NCBI GenBank assembly: GCA_029962745.1
Contig: CM057154.1
Coordinates: forward strand, 25,915,808 to 25,979,807
Source of the DNA: Echinometra lucunter
Lineage: Eukaryota > Echinodermata > Echinoidea > Camarodonta > Echinometridae
DNA length: 64,000 nt
Direction of reading: 5' to 3'
In this document: piece after piece, positions 23,601-35,086 of the stretch
How positions within the stretch are numbered: the stretch's first letter is position 1
How the letters are laid out: each line of letters opens with the position of its first letter
Made by a program: the position numbers and the translations under genes
The notes under the pieces: model-generated
The model's input: the letters and a program-made list of their open reading frames with translations, nothing else
The model's database searches: none
What the model was told of the DNA's origin: nothing

Positions 23601-23897
23601 AAGGGGAAAGTCCACCCTAGAAGATTTGCTTTTTACATAACATACTTTGAATATGGGGTAAGAAAATGTGTAACTTCCAAGAAAATTGAGAAAATTTGAA
23701 ATTTCATTCACAAAGTTGCTCGCATATGATGTCATCAGTGTTGCCAATTTGCAGAGCCGATAGTAGTTTACTAGAAAATGTAAATGACTGTAATTTTCTT
23801 ATTCTTTGACCGATTTTGCTCATTCCTTTTTTAAAATGCTGTTTAGATTTGTCTCCTTTTATTGAAACAGTGAAACTTCTAGGGTGGACTTACCCTT
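23601..23897. mobile_element. Short inverted-repeat element (MITE-3, 297 bp)
   Basis: Begins AAGGGGAAAGTCCACCC(tagaag) and ends with the near complement cttctagggtggacttaccctt. The copies at 8261 and 5571 lack it and read directly from the (CT)n tract into gcttgctactgacaaatt-type sequence, giving an empty site. No coding capacity. Confidence 0.75.
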
Positions 23898-25671
23898 TAA
23901 AAACTTGCTACTGACAAATTCTTGTTTTGTTTTTGATTAGTTTGGTTTGTTTGGTTTTTTTTGTTTTTCGAGTTTTGGCGAAATGGTACACACTGAAAAA
24001 CGCGATATATATGGATTTCAAAGTTTTCAGAGATTATGATAATTTTTAGTCCCTTCAGCTTGCCGGAAAATAGGGATATCATTATAAAAAATGCACATTG
24101 AATAATGAATTACTGCTATCGCGAATTCTCTTTATTGTCCAGTCTTTTTTGTGGTAAATTTAATTGCATTTTATTTCATATAATAGATTTAAAAGCCTGC
24201 CATGAGCTGGAAGCTGATTTCCAGCAAGGCCATGATATGCAAACTTTATCATCCATGAATACGAAATGATATACAAAAGAATCACAGAGATCATTATAAG
24301 ACTTACATGTATATTATAGGTTTTCCAGCCAGATTTTATCGGAGTTGCATTCGAATTCATGAATAGACGTTTACGTTTCCCCAACTCGTTGCTCTAATAG
24401 TTCATTTTCATTCTTTAAGCATTCATTTTCGTTAATGTCATTCCTTGTAAATTTCATTCGATTTAATTTAGAGAAAGATTCATTCAATGCAACGACGCAA
24501 AGTTGTCATTCAATTTCGCGTCAGCTGATACGCGTTCAATTTGTCCCAAATCCCAATTGCATTTAAAGGCACACACCTTCGCACTTTGAACTTTCGAATT
24601 CAATTAACATAAAATATTCTGTAGTTCACTGTTATTCTTACCAAACGTTTACGTTGTATTCACCCCTTTTCACTGTTATTAATTATGTAATTCCATTTTG
24701 ATTTTCAAAGTTTCATTTTAAGGTTTATTTTAATTATCTTTTATATAATTGTTTATTTCTATTTTTCTTCCATTTTCAGTTTATTCCCTGACAGGATGGA
24801 TTTAAAACTACATGCTTAACTGATAATTTTTTTTACATGCTTTGATGAAGATTTGTGAGAGGAATGCGAAATTTCAGTATAAAGGTCCTATTTCAAGGTA
24901 GTTTGCATAATTCATGTATTTTATTCAAACAGATCAAGAGTACAAAGAACATAAGGAGTAACGAAAAACACTGCCCAAATACTTAATGCTTGCCTATTGG
25001 TGAATTTGAATTCCTTAATGTTCATGGGGGCGGTGCTGGTGCGGATTTGAATGCATTTTACGTGCATTTTTACTGCGCTGTTTACACGTTCATTTGAGAA
25101 AAATCATGAAATCGCATGCTAAGAAAATTAAACTGAATGAAATATTTAGCTTTTTGATTGTTGATCCTGGTGATTATTCAAATTCGCTCTAAATCGAAGG
25201 ATCGCATCGTTAAATCGGATGCAATCATGACGAAATTGGGCGGGAAAACCTATTTAATGAATAAAATGAAAACAAACAAAAACACAGAGACAGCAACAAA
25301 AAAAAAACATAATATGAAAAGCGACACTATAAAATAAAATGGACAAAATCATGAAATAGACGAGTTTTAAAATATGTTTGGACGAGAAGAAGAAGGAAGG
25401 GGTGCATTCAAGTTAGAGACAGAAAACGTTGAAATGCTGCCAAACTTTCTCCTGATGGAATGTTTGCCGACAGGTTATTTAAGAGCTTTGAAGCTGAATG
25501 TAATGGAGTCCTCCCAAGCACACCAACATTGGATTAAATTGTAAATTAAGTTGTAAATTTGTTTGTATAAGGCAGTAATAAAAGTTATTTACTATAAGTT
25601 ATCCCTTATCAATGTACTATGCGATATTTATGTTTTGCGAATCAATAGAAAGTATACTTTTCTTTTCACAG

Positions 25672-26019
25672 ATCAAGGCTTTGGTATAGCTGAGCAGATT
25701 GTTGACACAGAGCCACATGTTGTTATAGAAGTGGGAACTAGAGGTATTCTACCATGTCGTATTCAAAGGAAAGCGTACTCAGTTGAGTGGAAACGACAGT
25801 TATCGTCTGGAACTGAACTCCTTGTATCTCTTGACCAATATTTCAAGGTTGGTGAACGAGATGGGCCTGGTTATGAGGCAGGTTTATTCAATATCACTGA
25901 CGACAATTCACTGGTCATCAAAGACGTCACAGTGCAGGATGAAGGGCTATACCTCTGTTCAGTCTCTGACTTCAGAACGGGGATAATCTTTCGAAACAGT
26001 ACAATAGTCTCTGTACAAG
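25672..26019 (+). CDS. Immunoglobulin V-type domain exon (copy 3)
   Basis: A 348-bp open exon with the same acceptor (ttttcacag ending at 25671) and donor (caag|gtgaga, GT at 26020-26021) as the copy at 10070, phase 1-1. It keeps the two Ig cysteines, the SVEWKRQ tryptophan, the DEGLYLC motif and both N-glycosylation sequons. It differs from the 10070 copy at a few residues, mostly in the middle strands (KPL to ELL, QHF to QYF, TDNYS to TDDNS). Introns on both sides are nearly identical to that copy for over a kilobase, so duplication is recent or the two contigs are allelic. Likely an extracellular domain of a receptor or adhesion protein; the rest of the gene is not in view. Confidence 0.8.
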
Positions 26020-27690
26020 GTGAGACACAGGAAAACGAAAGCACAGGAAGAGAGACAACAAATCTTATCTTCTATACAAAATAATTTAAATAAGAAGTCG
26101 AGGGAAAATGTCACTTTTATGTTCCTCTTCTTGTCATGAAGTATCTTTTAAAATAAACTTCATGCAAATCATTTCCAGAGAGAATTCAACGTTATGTTAT
26201 CATAGCTTATTAGATAATGACATTACTAAGATATACAATTATTGTAAATTCAATGTTCAAAATGATCAAAAAGATGTGAGGCATTGACGTTACTCATTTG
26301 CATAAAAAATACAGATAAAAAATATCTAAAACTAAATTCATACTAAACAACTGATACAGTAACTGTTGTCAAATGAGATTAAGAACTATTCTTCAATAAT
26401 TCATTTAATATCATATCGTCTCCAGGAGACCTGTTATTTCAAGACGTTTAAGTTGCTGTATCAATACAGATCTTTTTTTGTTTTTTTTTTTAACACGTGC
26501 ACACGTTGGTATGTATAATGCCTTTAGAATTTCATTTATTTGATGTACGATAAAAGAGCAATGTAGATAAAATGCCTTGCTAAAGGGCATAATTGCCGTA
26601 CCTCGGGAATCGAACCCCTGACTTTTGCGTCCCAGTCAAGCGCCTTAGACCACTCCACCACGGAACCTCCACCTCCAGATGCTTCAGTTCATCGATTCAA
26701 TTCATTTTACACCACGAATTAGAATTAGATCCCGTTCAGAAGAAATATGTAGTGTTCATAGAAATCATATTTTGATATGTATGCGGTTAGAACCCTTCTA
26801 TTTCTTGTCATTTTCATTGATAATATTGCAAAAGTCTCTAGGATTTTGACTTTTCATAAAATTTCTTATATTAGAAAGCATGTCTGCAAAATACTTTATT
26901 ATTTTAGATAGCACAAAGTTTCTAAAACTCTTACTGGTACATGTCGTTTTCCTTTCTTCGTTTTTAACTTGCATGAATTCTTTGCGGATTTCTTGTACTG
27001 TTTTTAATAATACCAAGGTTTAGTTTTGGAAAGCATCTTTCTTCTCTGAAATGCGATGTAATCTGGTCAACATGGCTTTGACCGCCCCCCCCCCCAAAAA
27101 AAAAAAAAAAAAAAAAAGTAACAAAACACTTGTCAAATGTTTGGGTGGATTTTGACGTCAGAAATGGCATACGAAACAGCTAAGAAAAGCGGACCTCGAG
27201 AAAGTGTATATTTCAAGATAGCGTCCAAGATGACCGCCTGTCCCTAAAAGTAGTTATAAATCAGTACATATCCATCCCAGAAGTGTACATCCTTATGTCG
27301 AGGGTCTAGAAATCTATTCACACCACTTAACACACCACTTAAAATATTCTTATGCTGGTCAGGAAGCCTGGAAATCCAATATTGTGTCCAAAATATACCC
27401 GTCCTCGATATATGAATTTGGTGTCAACGCCTGTGCTTTGGGGGTGTAGAGCTCTATTCAGACCACTTCGAACGTATGATGGTGGTTAGGAAGCCATGAA
27501 ATCATATGGAGTCCAACATGTCAAAGGTGGTCGCCAATAGCTAGGGAAATGTCTGAAAGTGAATACTATATAGAGTATCACGTTCAAAGTACTTCACTAG
27601 GTAGGATGTTCGTTGATACAGGTAAAAGTATCATAAAGTATCAAAGTGTATGATGTAGTCCAAACTGAACACAGCACGAAATTAATAGTG
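26020..27690. repeat. Block X, contig 3 copy
   Basis: Direct match to 10418-12060 with the SINE in the same place. Contains a decayed LINE linker fragment on the minus strand (about 26790-27060) and a C/A tract at 27087-27118. No host exon seen. Confidence 0.6.
26472..26675 (-). mobile_element. tRNA-derived SINE, second copy at orthologous site
   Basis: Same site, orientation and CAGAT duplications (26467-26471, 26676-26680) as the SINE at 10874-11078. The A box has a changed base and the B box is GGTTCGATTCC. Shared insertion shows that contigs 2 and 3 descend from one filled locus. Confidence 0.85.
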
Positions 27691-28971
27691 TACGGAAGCT
27701 TAAAAGTGCCCCCAGAAGCCGAGATAATTTAGGACGTGAAGACGAGAAGACGAGACGAGAAGACGAGAAAAAGAGTCAAGAAGACAAGAAGACGAGGCAA
27801 AGAAGACAAGATGACAGGATCCTGGATCTCGGCAAATCGACTTCCGCAGGACAAGATGACAAGAAGACAAGATCCCGGAACTCGTCAAGTCGACTTCTGT
27901 AGGACGAGAAGACAAAAAGACAAGATCCTGGATCTCGGCAAGTCGACTTCTGAAGGACGAGAAGACAAGAAGACAGGATCCTGGATCTCGGCAAGTCGAC
28001 TTCTTCAGGACGAGAAGACAAGAAGACAGGATCCTGGATCTCATCAAGTCGACTTCTTCAGGACGAGAAGACAAGAAGACAAAATCCTGGATCTCGTCAA
28101 GTAGACTTCTGTAGGACGAGAAGACAAGAAGACACAATCCTGGATCTCATCAAGTTGACTTCTGAAGGACGAGAAGACAAGAAGACACAATCCTGGATCT
28201 CGTCAAGTCGACTTGATGAGGATGGGAAGACAAGAAGACAAAGTCCTAGATCTCGTCATGAAGACTTTGTTAGGATGAGAAGACAAGAAGAGAATATCGC
28301 GAGTCGTGTCATGACGAGAATACAAAATCCTAGATCTCATCAAGTCATCTTCTTGAGTACGAGAAGACAAGAAGATAAGATCCTGTATCTTATCAAGTCG
28401 ACTTGACAAGACCCGAGGTCTTGTCTTCTTGTCTTCTCGTAATGACGAAGTCGACTTGACAAGATCCGGGATCTTGTCTTCCTGTCAACTCGTCCTCACC
28501 AAGTCGACTTGACAAGATTAAGGACCTTGTCTTCTTGTCTTCACGTCCTGACGAAGTCTACTTGACGAGATCTAGGATTTTTTCTTCTTGTCTTCTCGTC
28601 CTGAAGATGTCGACTTGACGAAATACACGATCGTGTCATCTCGTCTTCTTGTCCCGAAGAAGGCGACTGGACGAGATCCGGGATTTTGTCTTCTTGTCTT
28701 CTCGTCCTTCAGAAGTCGACTTGATGAAATCCAGGATCTTGTCTTCTCATCTTCTCATCCTGGGGAAGTCGACTTGACGAGATCCAGGATCCTGTCTTCT
28801 TGTTTTTTTGTCTTTCAGAAGTCGACTTGCCGAGATCCAGGATCCTGTCTTTTTGTCTTCTTTGCCTCGTCTTCTTGTCTTCTTGACTCTTTTTCTCGTC
28901 TTCTCGTCTCGTCTTCTCGTCTTCACGTCCTAAATTATCTCGGTTTCTGGGGGCACTTTTAAGCTTCCGTA
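27691..28971. mobile_element. Nested foldback element FB3n (near-perfect hairpin)
   Basis: Begins TACGGAAGCTTAAAAGTGCC and ends with its complement ggcacttttaagcttccgta. Left arm 27691-28390 is a tandem array of about 53-bp units (gtcgacttctgaaggacgag, gatcctggatctcggcaa); right arm 28400-28971 is its reverse complement, with the terminal ~150 bp of each arm almost perfectly complementary. Flanks TA...TA suggest a TA duplication. It interrupts an older foldback copy: the left flank cacgaaattaatagtg matches the FB2 left end, and the right flank tgtttgggaaaagaagac matches FB2 interior. No protein is encoded. Confidence 0.75.
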
Positions 28972-30124
28972 TGTTTGGGAAAAGAAGACAAAATGACGAG
29001 TTATTGAAACTCGACAAATCGACTTGTTTGGGACAAGAAGAGAAGAAGACAAGTTGTTGGAACTGGCCAAGTCGATTTTCCAATTTTCAACAACTCGTCA
29101 TCTTTCTCTTCTTGTCCCAAACAAGTCGACTTGCCAAGTTTCAACAACTCGTCATCTTGTCTTCTTGTCCCAAACAAGTCGTCTTGCCGAGTTCAAATCA
29201 ATCGTCATATTGTCTTCTCGTCCCAAACATGTCGGCTTGCCAAGTTTCAACAACTCCTTTTCTTGTCTTCTTGTCCAAAACAAAAATCAACTTGCCGAGT
29301 TCCAAGAACTCATCTTCTCGTCATTTAACCCGTCTTCTCGTCTCCTTATCTCGTCATCTGGTTGGCACTTACAAGCTTCCGTACAAAAAGGCTACAAAAA
29401 TGCACTTTGCAAATATGGTTCACTGTGCCAATAGTGCCATCGAGATGGCGAGATAATTTAGGCCAAGAAGATGAGAGAGCGTGTTATAAGACAAGATGAC
29501 GAGTTCTTGGAACTCGGCAAATCAACTTGTTTTGGAAGAGAATACGAGATGACAAGTTCTTAGAACTCGGCAAGTGGATATGTTTAGGACAAGAAGACGA
29601 GATGACGAGTTTTCGGAACTGGGCATGTTGACTTGTTTACCAGGGGGTGACAAAATCACGAGTTATTGGAAATCGGCAAGTCGACTTGTTAGGGACGATG
29701 AGACGAGATGACGAGTTAAGATGACGAGTTATTTAACTCGGCGAGTTAACTTCTAAAGGGCCGAAAAGACGAGAGGACGAGTTACTGGAACTCAAAAGTT
29801 GACTGGTTTAGGACAGGAAGATGAGATGAAGGGATTCTGGAACTCATCAAGGTCCAATAACTCGTCATCTCGTCTTTTAGCTTGTAATGTTGTCTTTTCC
29901 TCTCCAAACAGTCGACTTGCTAAGTTCCAAGAAGTTGTCATCTCGTATGCTGGTCCCAAACAAGTCGACTTTCCGAGTTCCAAGAACTCTTCGTCTCGTC
30001 TCCTTGTCCTAAACATGCTAAACAAGTCGATTTGTCGAGTTCCAAGAACTTGTCATCTGGTCTTTTAACTTGTTTTCTCGTCTTCTTGACCTAAATTATT
30101 TCGTTGCACTTTTAAGCTTCTGTA
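28972..30124. mobile_element. Foldback elements FB3a and FB3b (older, adjoining copies)
   Basis: 28972-29374 is the right remnant of the copy split by FB3n, ending ggcacttacaagcttccgta. About 47 bp later a second copy, 29421-30124, starts with gtgccatcgagatggcgaga and ends gcacttttaagcttctgta next to block A. Units again have GTCGACTTG cores and change orientation halfway (about 29850). Confidence 0.65.
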
Positions 30125-31380
30125 GACCAGGCATCAGGGATGCAAAGCCAATGGGTCCCCGCAGAGCCTATGACAATGATATTTCATACATATGATCAGT
30201 ATTGTATACCAGCTGTTCGACCCTCGTAAGTTTCATTAGGTGTCCACATACTCGCAAATGGGAGCCTCCATACCTTTAATTATTTTGTTCCATGAGTCGG
30301 TGCTTGTATATGTTTTGCTTTCTGAAAAAAATGGATAAAAATCTTCTGGTCAGTTACTATATGAACCGACTATGTTGGTAAAAGAAATTCCCATTATGCA
30401 TACATACAAATTTGTTGTAACCCATACTTGGTCGGTTCATTATGTTAACCCACCCACTGATTTTTAAGCACCCTTTTCTTAGAGTGTGTAGGTATTTTGT
30501 TAGGAGAATGATGTGTAATAAATTCATTGATACCAGTTTGATATTCATTTCAAGCAGTCTTTTTTAATGAGGACAAGTCAGTTACCGTTCACATTATCAT
30601 TTTTAAGTAGTTTGGAAATTAAAGGCATAAGCTTGGCAAAACTTAACTGAGAACTTTAACAGCCCCATTATTCTAGATTTTATCCTTAAGAATCAGCTTT
30701 ATAGCAATGATTCAGCGTTGCTTTCCTTATTCCAAGTTTGTTAGAAGTGCACAAATTATTAAAGTGTATGGTCATTTGGTCACTGGGTTATGGGTCCTTT
30801 GGTTTATTGTTCGATTTATTGCAGCGTGTCTGTTAATGCACTATCATGACTAAGAAATTTGTTCATGCGGTGTATTCATATCATGTATATCACCTATTAA
30901 CATTACCCAAACTTTCTTCTACTTCCCTGTTCTAAAGCTGATTTATGGCTAGATTATGTTCATTTATGTGATGGGACTACAGATTATTAAAATGGTAAAC
31001 ATGGTGGACTGCACACAATTCTTCTGCTATCAAACATCGTAATAATACAAGTTGAAACCCACACCACTAAAACAGATGTTTCCTTTGGCAGTCATTTTGA
31101 AAGTTATCTTGATTAAGTTATCATGATCCAGGTTTGTATAGTCACTAAAACACATATTGATTAGTTCTCACTGATTTTCAGATCGTCAAACAAACATTAC
31201 AGAGAACAAACTCATAACTGCAGGATGAATCCGTATCGACCTGTTGGTCAGTGATCACTTTTTTATCTTGAATAAAAGAAAAATCTCTGTATATTTTAGT
31301 GTGTTATTGGATACCTAAAACCAAGCTATAGACACCTATAAGCGGTTTACTTAAGTCACCATATTTCAACTACTAATAAA
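30125..31380. repeat. Block A, contig 3, first copy
   Basis: Starts gaccaggcatcagggatgca beside FB3b; reverse complement of 53500-55101. No gene. Confidence 0.6.
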
Positions 31381-31389
31381 AATAAGCTG

Positions 31390-31939
31390 GTTTCTGCAGC
31401 TACTGCTCAGTTCTGGAAAAGTTTCAGTATCCTCAGATCAGACTTTGGTCATATGAAATCATCAGTGCAATGTTTGTTATTCAAGCAACACTGTTGTAGT
31501 TTCTATGGGGCATGTTTGTGGCAATTAAGAAGTAAAGCAGTGATGAACATTTGCACCTGTTGGAGGAAAGCTCTGAGAAAAATTTGGAGAATTAATGATA
31601 TGACTCATTGTGATTTGGGAGCTCTATTGACTGATTGTTAACCTCTTTAGAATGCTTCTAAGGTATAGATTTCAAAGTTTTAATAATAGAATTATGAAAA
31701 CTGGTACTGGATTAATTAGAATGGTTGTAGAAAGCGACCCAAAGAAACCCTATACTTTTTAAATGAGGTGCAATATTTCCTAAGTGAAAACATCAAGAAT
31801 CGTGATGTCCTGGTTAGCAGAGAATTAGATGTGAATGTACTAAAAGAACTTATAGAGGTCAGAGATCGGGAAAGGGTTTGTGACATGTTATCTACAGAGG
31901 AAGTGGAACAATTGATTAAGTTCCTATGTATTTTTTAGT
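31390..31939 (+). pseudogene. LINE ORF2 C-terminal fragment, longest plus-strand copy
   Basis: Codons upstream of and including 31453-31641 read QFWKSFSILRSDFGHM, then CCSFYGACLWQL, CWRKALRKIWRI and MTHCDLGAL. This order (C-x-S-x-Y-G-x-x-L-W, W-R-K-A-x-R, T-H-C-x-L) is typical of the region after the reverse transcriptase in CR1/RTE-like LINEs. A stop at 31639 and later frameshifts break it; the last segment (31757-31939) reads LNEVQYFLSENIKN to IKFLCIF. It is 5'-truncated and lacks endonuclease and RT domains. Confidence 0.65.
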
Positions 31940-32329
31940 TTCAACTAATTCCATATTCTCTCCCTGTAAAGTGTGTATCAATAGAAACGTTACACTTGTG
32001 TAGCAGTTATAACAACTTGTATTTCACAATATTTCGAATAGTTTTTCATGTTGATAGATGAACAGGGAGCTCCTCTATCAAGTGCCACTCACAAAACTTC
32101 GCGCTTAGCCGAACTCTGACTGTTATTCTTAAGGGTGTGAAAAATGACTTGCGCCAAAATGAAAGAAGAAGGACAATTAAACCAGCGGTCGAAATAAGTA
32201 CTCCCTTTCAAAGAAATTGCTCTTTGCCACAGAGTTGTCCGACTGCCTGACAGGTTGACTGACTGATCGATTGTTTGGGCATTTTATTTGTCAATTTTGA
32301 TCAGTCAGTTGATAAAGATGATGTATATA

Positions 32330-34400
32330 TAAGTTGCCGACGGCCATTTCCGACGCAATCTTGAAAATAACCTCTTTCCTAGAGATCGATTTTCTTAGAT
32401 GTTGAGTATTTTATTCCTGACTCCAAACTTTAATGGAAACCGTTGGAAAAACCCTTTGTTGCAATGGGGGGGGGTGGGGATCATATTTTAACTATGTGTC
32501 CTTTGCTTTGTGAAGCGTTCCAGATGCTGAAGCAGATGACATGCAGAAGAACAGCTACTCTAAGCTGAAAGCATATGGTTTTTTATTATTATTATTATTC
32601 TACCGTATTTAACTAAACTGGCAATATACACAGTAGCAGACTGATCGCTCTATTGATTCAAACAATCTACTAACTCATGGAATCAGTTATTCAGACATGG
32701 CAAAAGTATTCAGAGTGGAATGTAACATATCTCATTGCGCGTCTTTACAATTGAAAGCATTTCATGCAAGTCTAGATTGGTCGAGTTGCCATGATTGTTC
32801 GCTTCGGTATACAAAGTTCATGTTCTTTACAAACATGGATGTGCCATGATTGCTCGGCTCGGTATACAAAGTTCATGTTCTTTTCAAATATGGATATGCC
32901 ATGATTGTTCGCAGGGGCGTCGCTAGACTTTTTTGAAGGGGGGGGGGATGGTGTAGAGGCCAGATTGCCGAAAAATAATGCCACCGATTGCCGACGACCA
33001 ACGTCGATAAATCAAACCGTATAAAGCCCATCGAGGCATGTTCAAATACATAATCCTTTTCACGGTAGAAGTACAAAATACACGATGGGCCTTTAAGTAC
33101 CTATTTTGATATATTTGGTCACATCTCCTACGTAATTTATTTTCTTTTAAGACCATCCTATATCTAAATATTACACGGGCAAGCGCAACGAACGAGGAAA
33201 AATATACATACTCCTTTTATGGTAGGAATGATAATTCTTCATCAAAATACATGATTGGCCTAAAGATATCTAAATCATATATTTGTGTAGATCTCACCTG
33301 CAGATTATGTTTGCTTTACGAACACATCCTGTATCTGAATATGATACAAGCGAGCGCAGCGAGCTAGGAAAAATATAAATACTCTTTTTATGATAGAAGT
33401 AATAATTCTGCATCAAAATACATGGTGGGCCTAAAGATATCTAGATTATATTATAGAGTCCATCTCACTAGCCGAATGTGTTTGCTTTCCGAAAATATCC
33501 TGTATCAAAATATAATATGAGCGAGCGCAGCAAGCAAGGAAAAATATATACACTCTCTTTCGTGGTATCAGTAGTATTTCGTCGTCAAAATGCACAAGTA
33601 AATAAGCCGAATATAACTTGATAACTCTATTTGGGCACCTTACTCCTCTTTTTTTCTCTCTCTCTTTTTTTTCCTCCTTCCTCTTCCCTCTCCTTTCTCT
33701 CACTCTTTTTTCTTTTCTTTTTTTTTGCCGATAGCGATCGCGAATTTGCCGACAAGAATTTTGAATGGGGGGGGGGGGGGGGGTGTCATACCCTCACCAA
33801 CACTCTTCTAGCAACGCCCCTGATTGTTCGGTTCGGTACAAAGTTCATGTTCTTTACAAACATGGATAACGGGTGGGTTGGAAAACTGCAGTTTAGGCTG
33901 CATCAAATAACTGCACTGTATACCTTCATCACACCGCCAAAACGACCTCATGCAGATCCCAAACCAAACGATTCATTGCTAATGGAATAATATTGTGACG
34001 TCTGTCGTCAGTCTGATATCGGACTGGCTGGTGTGACTGGGTCTTGACCTCACAGATTCAAGCAGTGCATTTTATTATTCTGAGTGTTATGCAGATCACC
34101 TATAAACAGAATTATTCACCGTCTCGGGTGATGTGAAAGAAATGGAATGTTCCCCTTTAAAAAAATGCATGCATATATTGAATAAACTGCTCCTCTCTTT
34201 CTATGCTCAGGAAAAACAATCAGAAATATTTATCTTTCTGATGGGCTTCCTCTCTTGCACTATCCCCTAAACAATTTCCTCTGCTATGTTAATGCGGGGT
34301 TAGAAAGCTAAATGTATTGGGCCATTTCTTCTTAGATTGTAAGTTAAATTATCGAGACAGAATTTACAGACAACGTGAAGTGAAGGAAAGCATCTTATGA
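32330..34400. repeat. Block B, contig 3, first copy (with hAT-like insertion)
   Basis: Direct match to 14050-16000. G tract near 32466, (ATT)n near 32583, minisatellite at about 32790-32911, hAT-like element 32912-33822. No gene. Confidence 0.6.
32912..33822. mobile_element. Non-autonomous hAT-like element (911 bp)
   Basis: Left end CAGGGGCGTCGCTAG, right end ctagcaacgcccctg, 8-bp duplications ATTGTTCG at 32904-32911 and 33823-33830. Internal ~165-bp units, T/C-rich tract 33648-33728, G tract 33768-33783. No transposase. Confidence 0.85.
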
Positions 34401-34764
34401 TAAGTTTCGACCAAACCAATATACCAAACTGGGCGTTTGCCGTTGCACATCTGCTGCATGTTGCCCCTGGAGCCTTTTAAAAGGAGCCCCAAAATGGGTT
34501 TGATCATGCGAACGAGGTACCATAAAACCCACTGCAGATTTTTGCGGCATATTTCACTGAATACAGAATGACCTGCCATGACATACAAAATTTTCTGCTG
34601 CTTAGAGCCCCCAAAGGGCCCCTAAAAGGGAGCGTCGTCATACGAACGAGGTGCCACTTGAAACCAATTTTAGATGAAATGTTAGAGTGCCCCAGAACAA
34701 GGAATGGCCCATGACGGAAAAAATTTCAGCTCTTTTGTGCCCATAAAGAGAGGCCTGATGGCCC
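34400..34764. repeat. cgaacgaggtacc-type repeat family
   Basis: Contains gatcatgcgaacgaggtacc and tcatacgaacgaggtgccac, each about 100-120 bp apart, with ggagccttttaaaaggagcc. Related DNA lies at 18660-18850, 43390-43960 and 49683-50110. Non-coding. Confidence 0.55.
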
Positions 34765-35086
34765 GTTCCAAGAACTTTTTATCTCGTATCCTTGTCCCAA
34801 ACAAGTCAACTTGCCGAGTTCCAAGAACTCGTCGTCTCGTCTCCTTGTCCTAAATATGCTAAACAAGTTCCGAGAACTTGTCATCTGGGAAGATGAAGAG
34901 TGATTTTCACCGACTAATTTGCTCTCAGCCAATCAGATGCGAGGATTTTCAGTAGCTTATAACAGTTTTCGGTGAAAATCACTGACAAAACTCTTCATAA
35001 AACGCTCACCAGGTCTTTTAACTCGTCTTCTCGTCTTCTTGGCCTAAATTATCTCGTCTTCTCGGTCGCACTTTTAAGCTTCTGTA
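34765..35086. mobile_element. Truncated foldback element FB4 with MITE-2 inside
   Basis: Only the right-hand arm remains: units gtcaacttgccgagttccaa and the terminus cgcacttttaagcttctgta. MITE-2 (34887-35010) interrupts it. Mirror copy at 49341-49682. Confidence 0.65.
34887..35010. mobile_element. MITE-2, copy with damaged left end
   Basis: Right terminus ctcttcataaaacgctcacc and interior gatgcgaggattttcag match 19566-19704 and 49416-49546; about 8 bp of the left end are missing. Confidence 0.7.

Larger units (their letters stand above)
22798..25671. other. Upstream flank of Ig copy 3; no gene seen
   Basis: Direct match to about 7500-10069. Differences are a long poly-G run near 23239-23268, the short element at 23601-23897 and small indels. 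No conserved reading frame. Confidence 0.6.
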
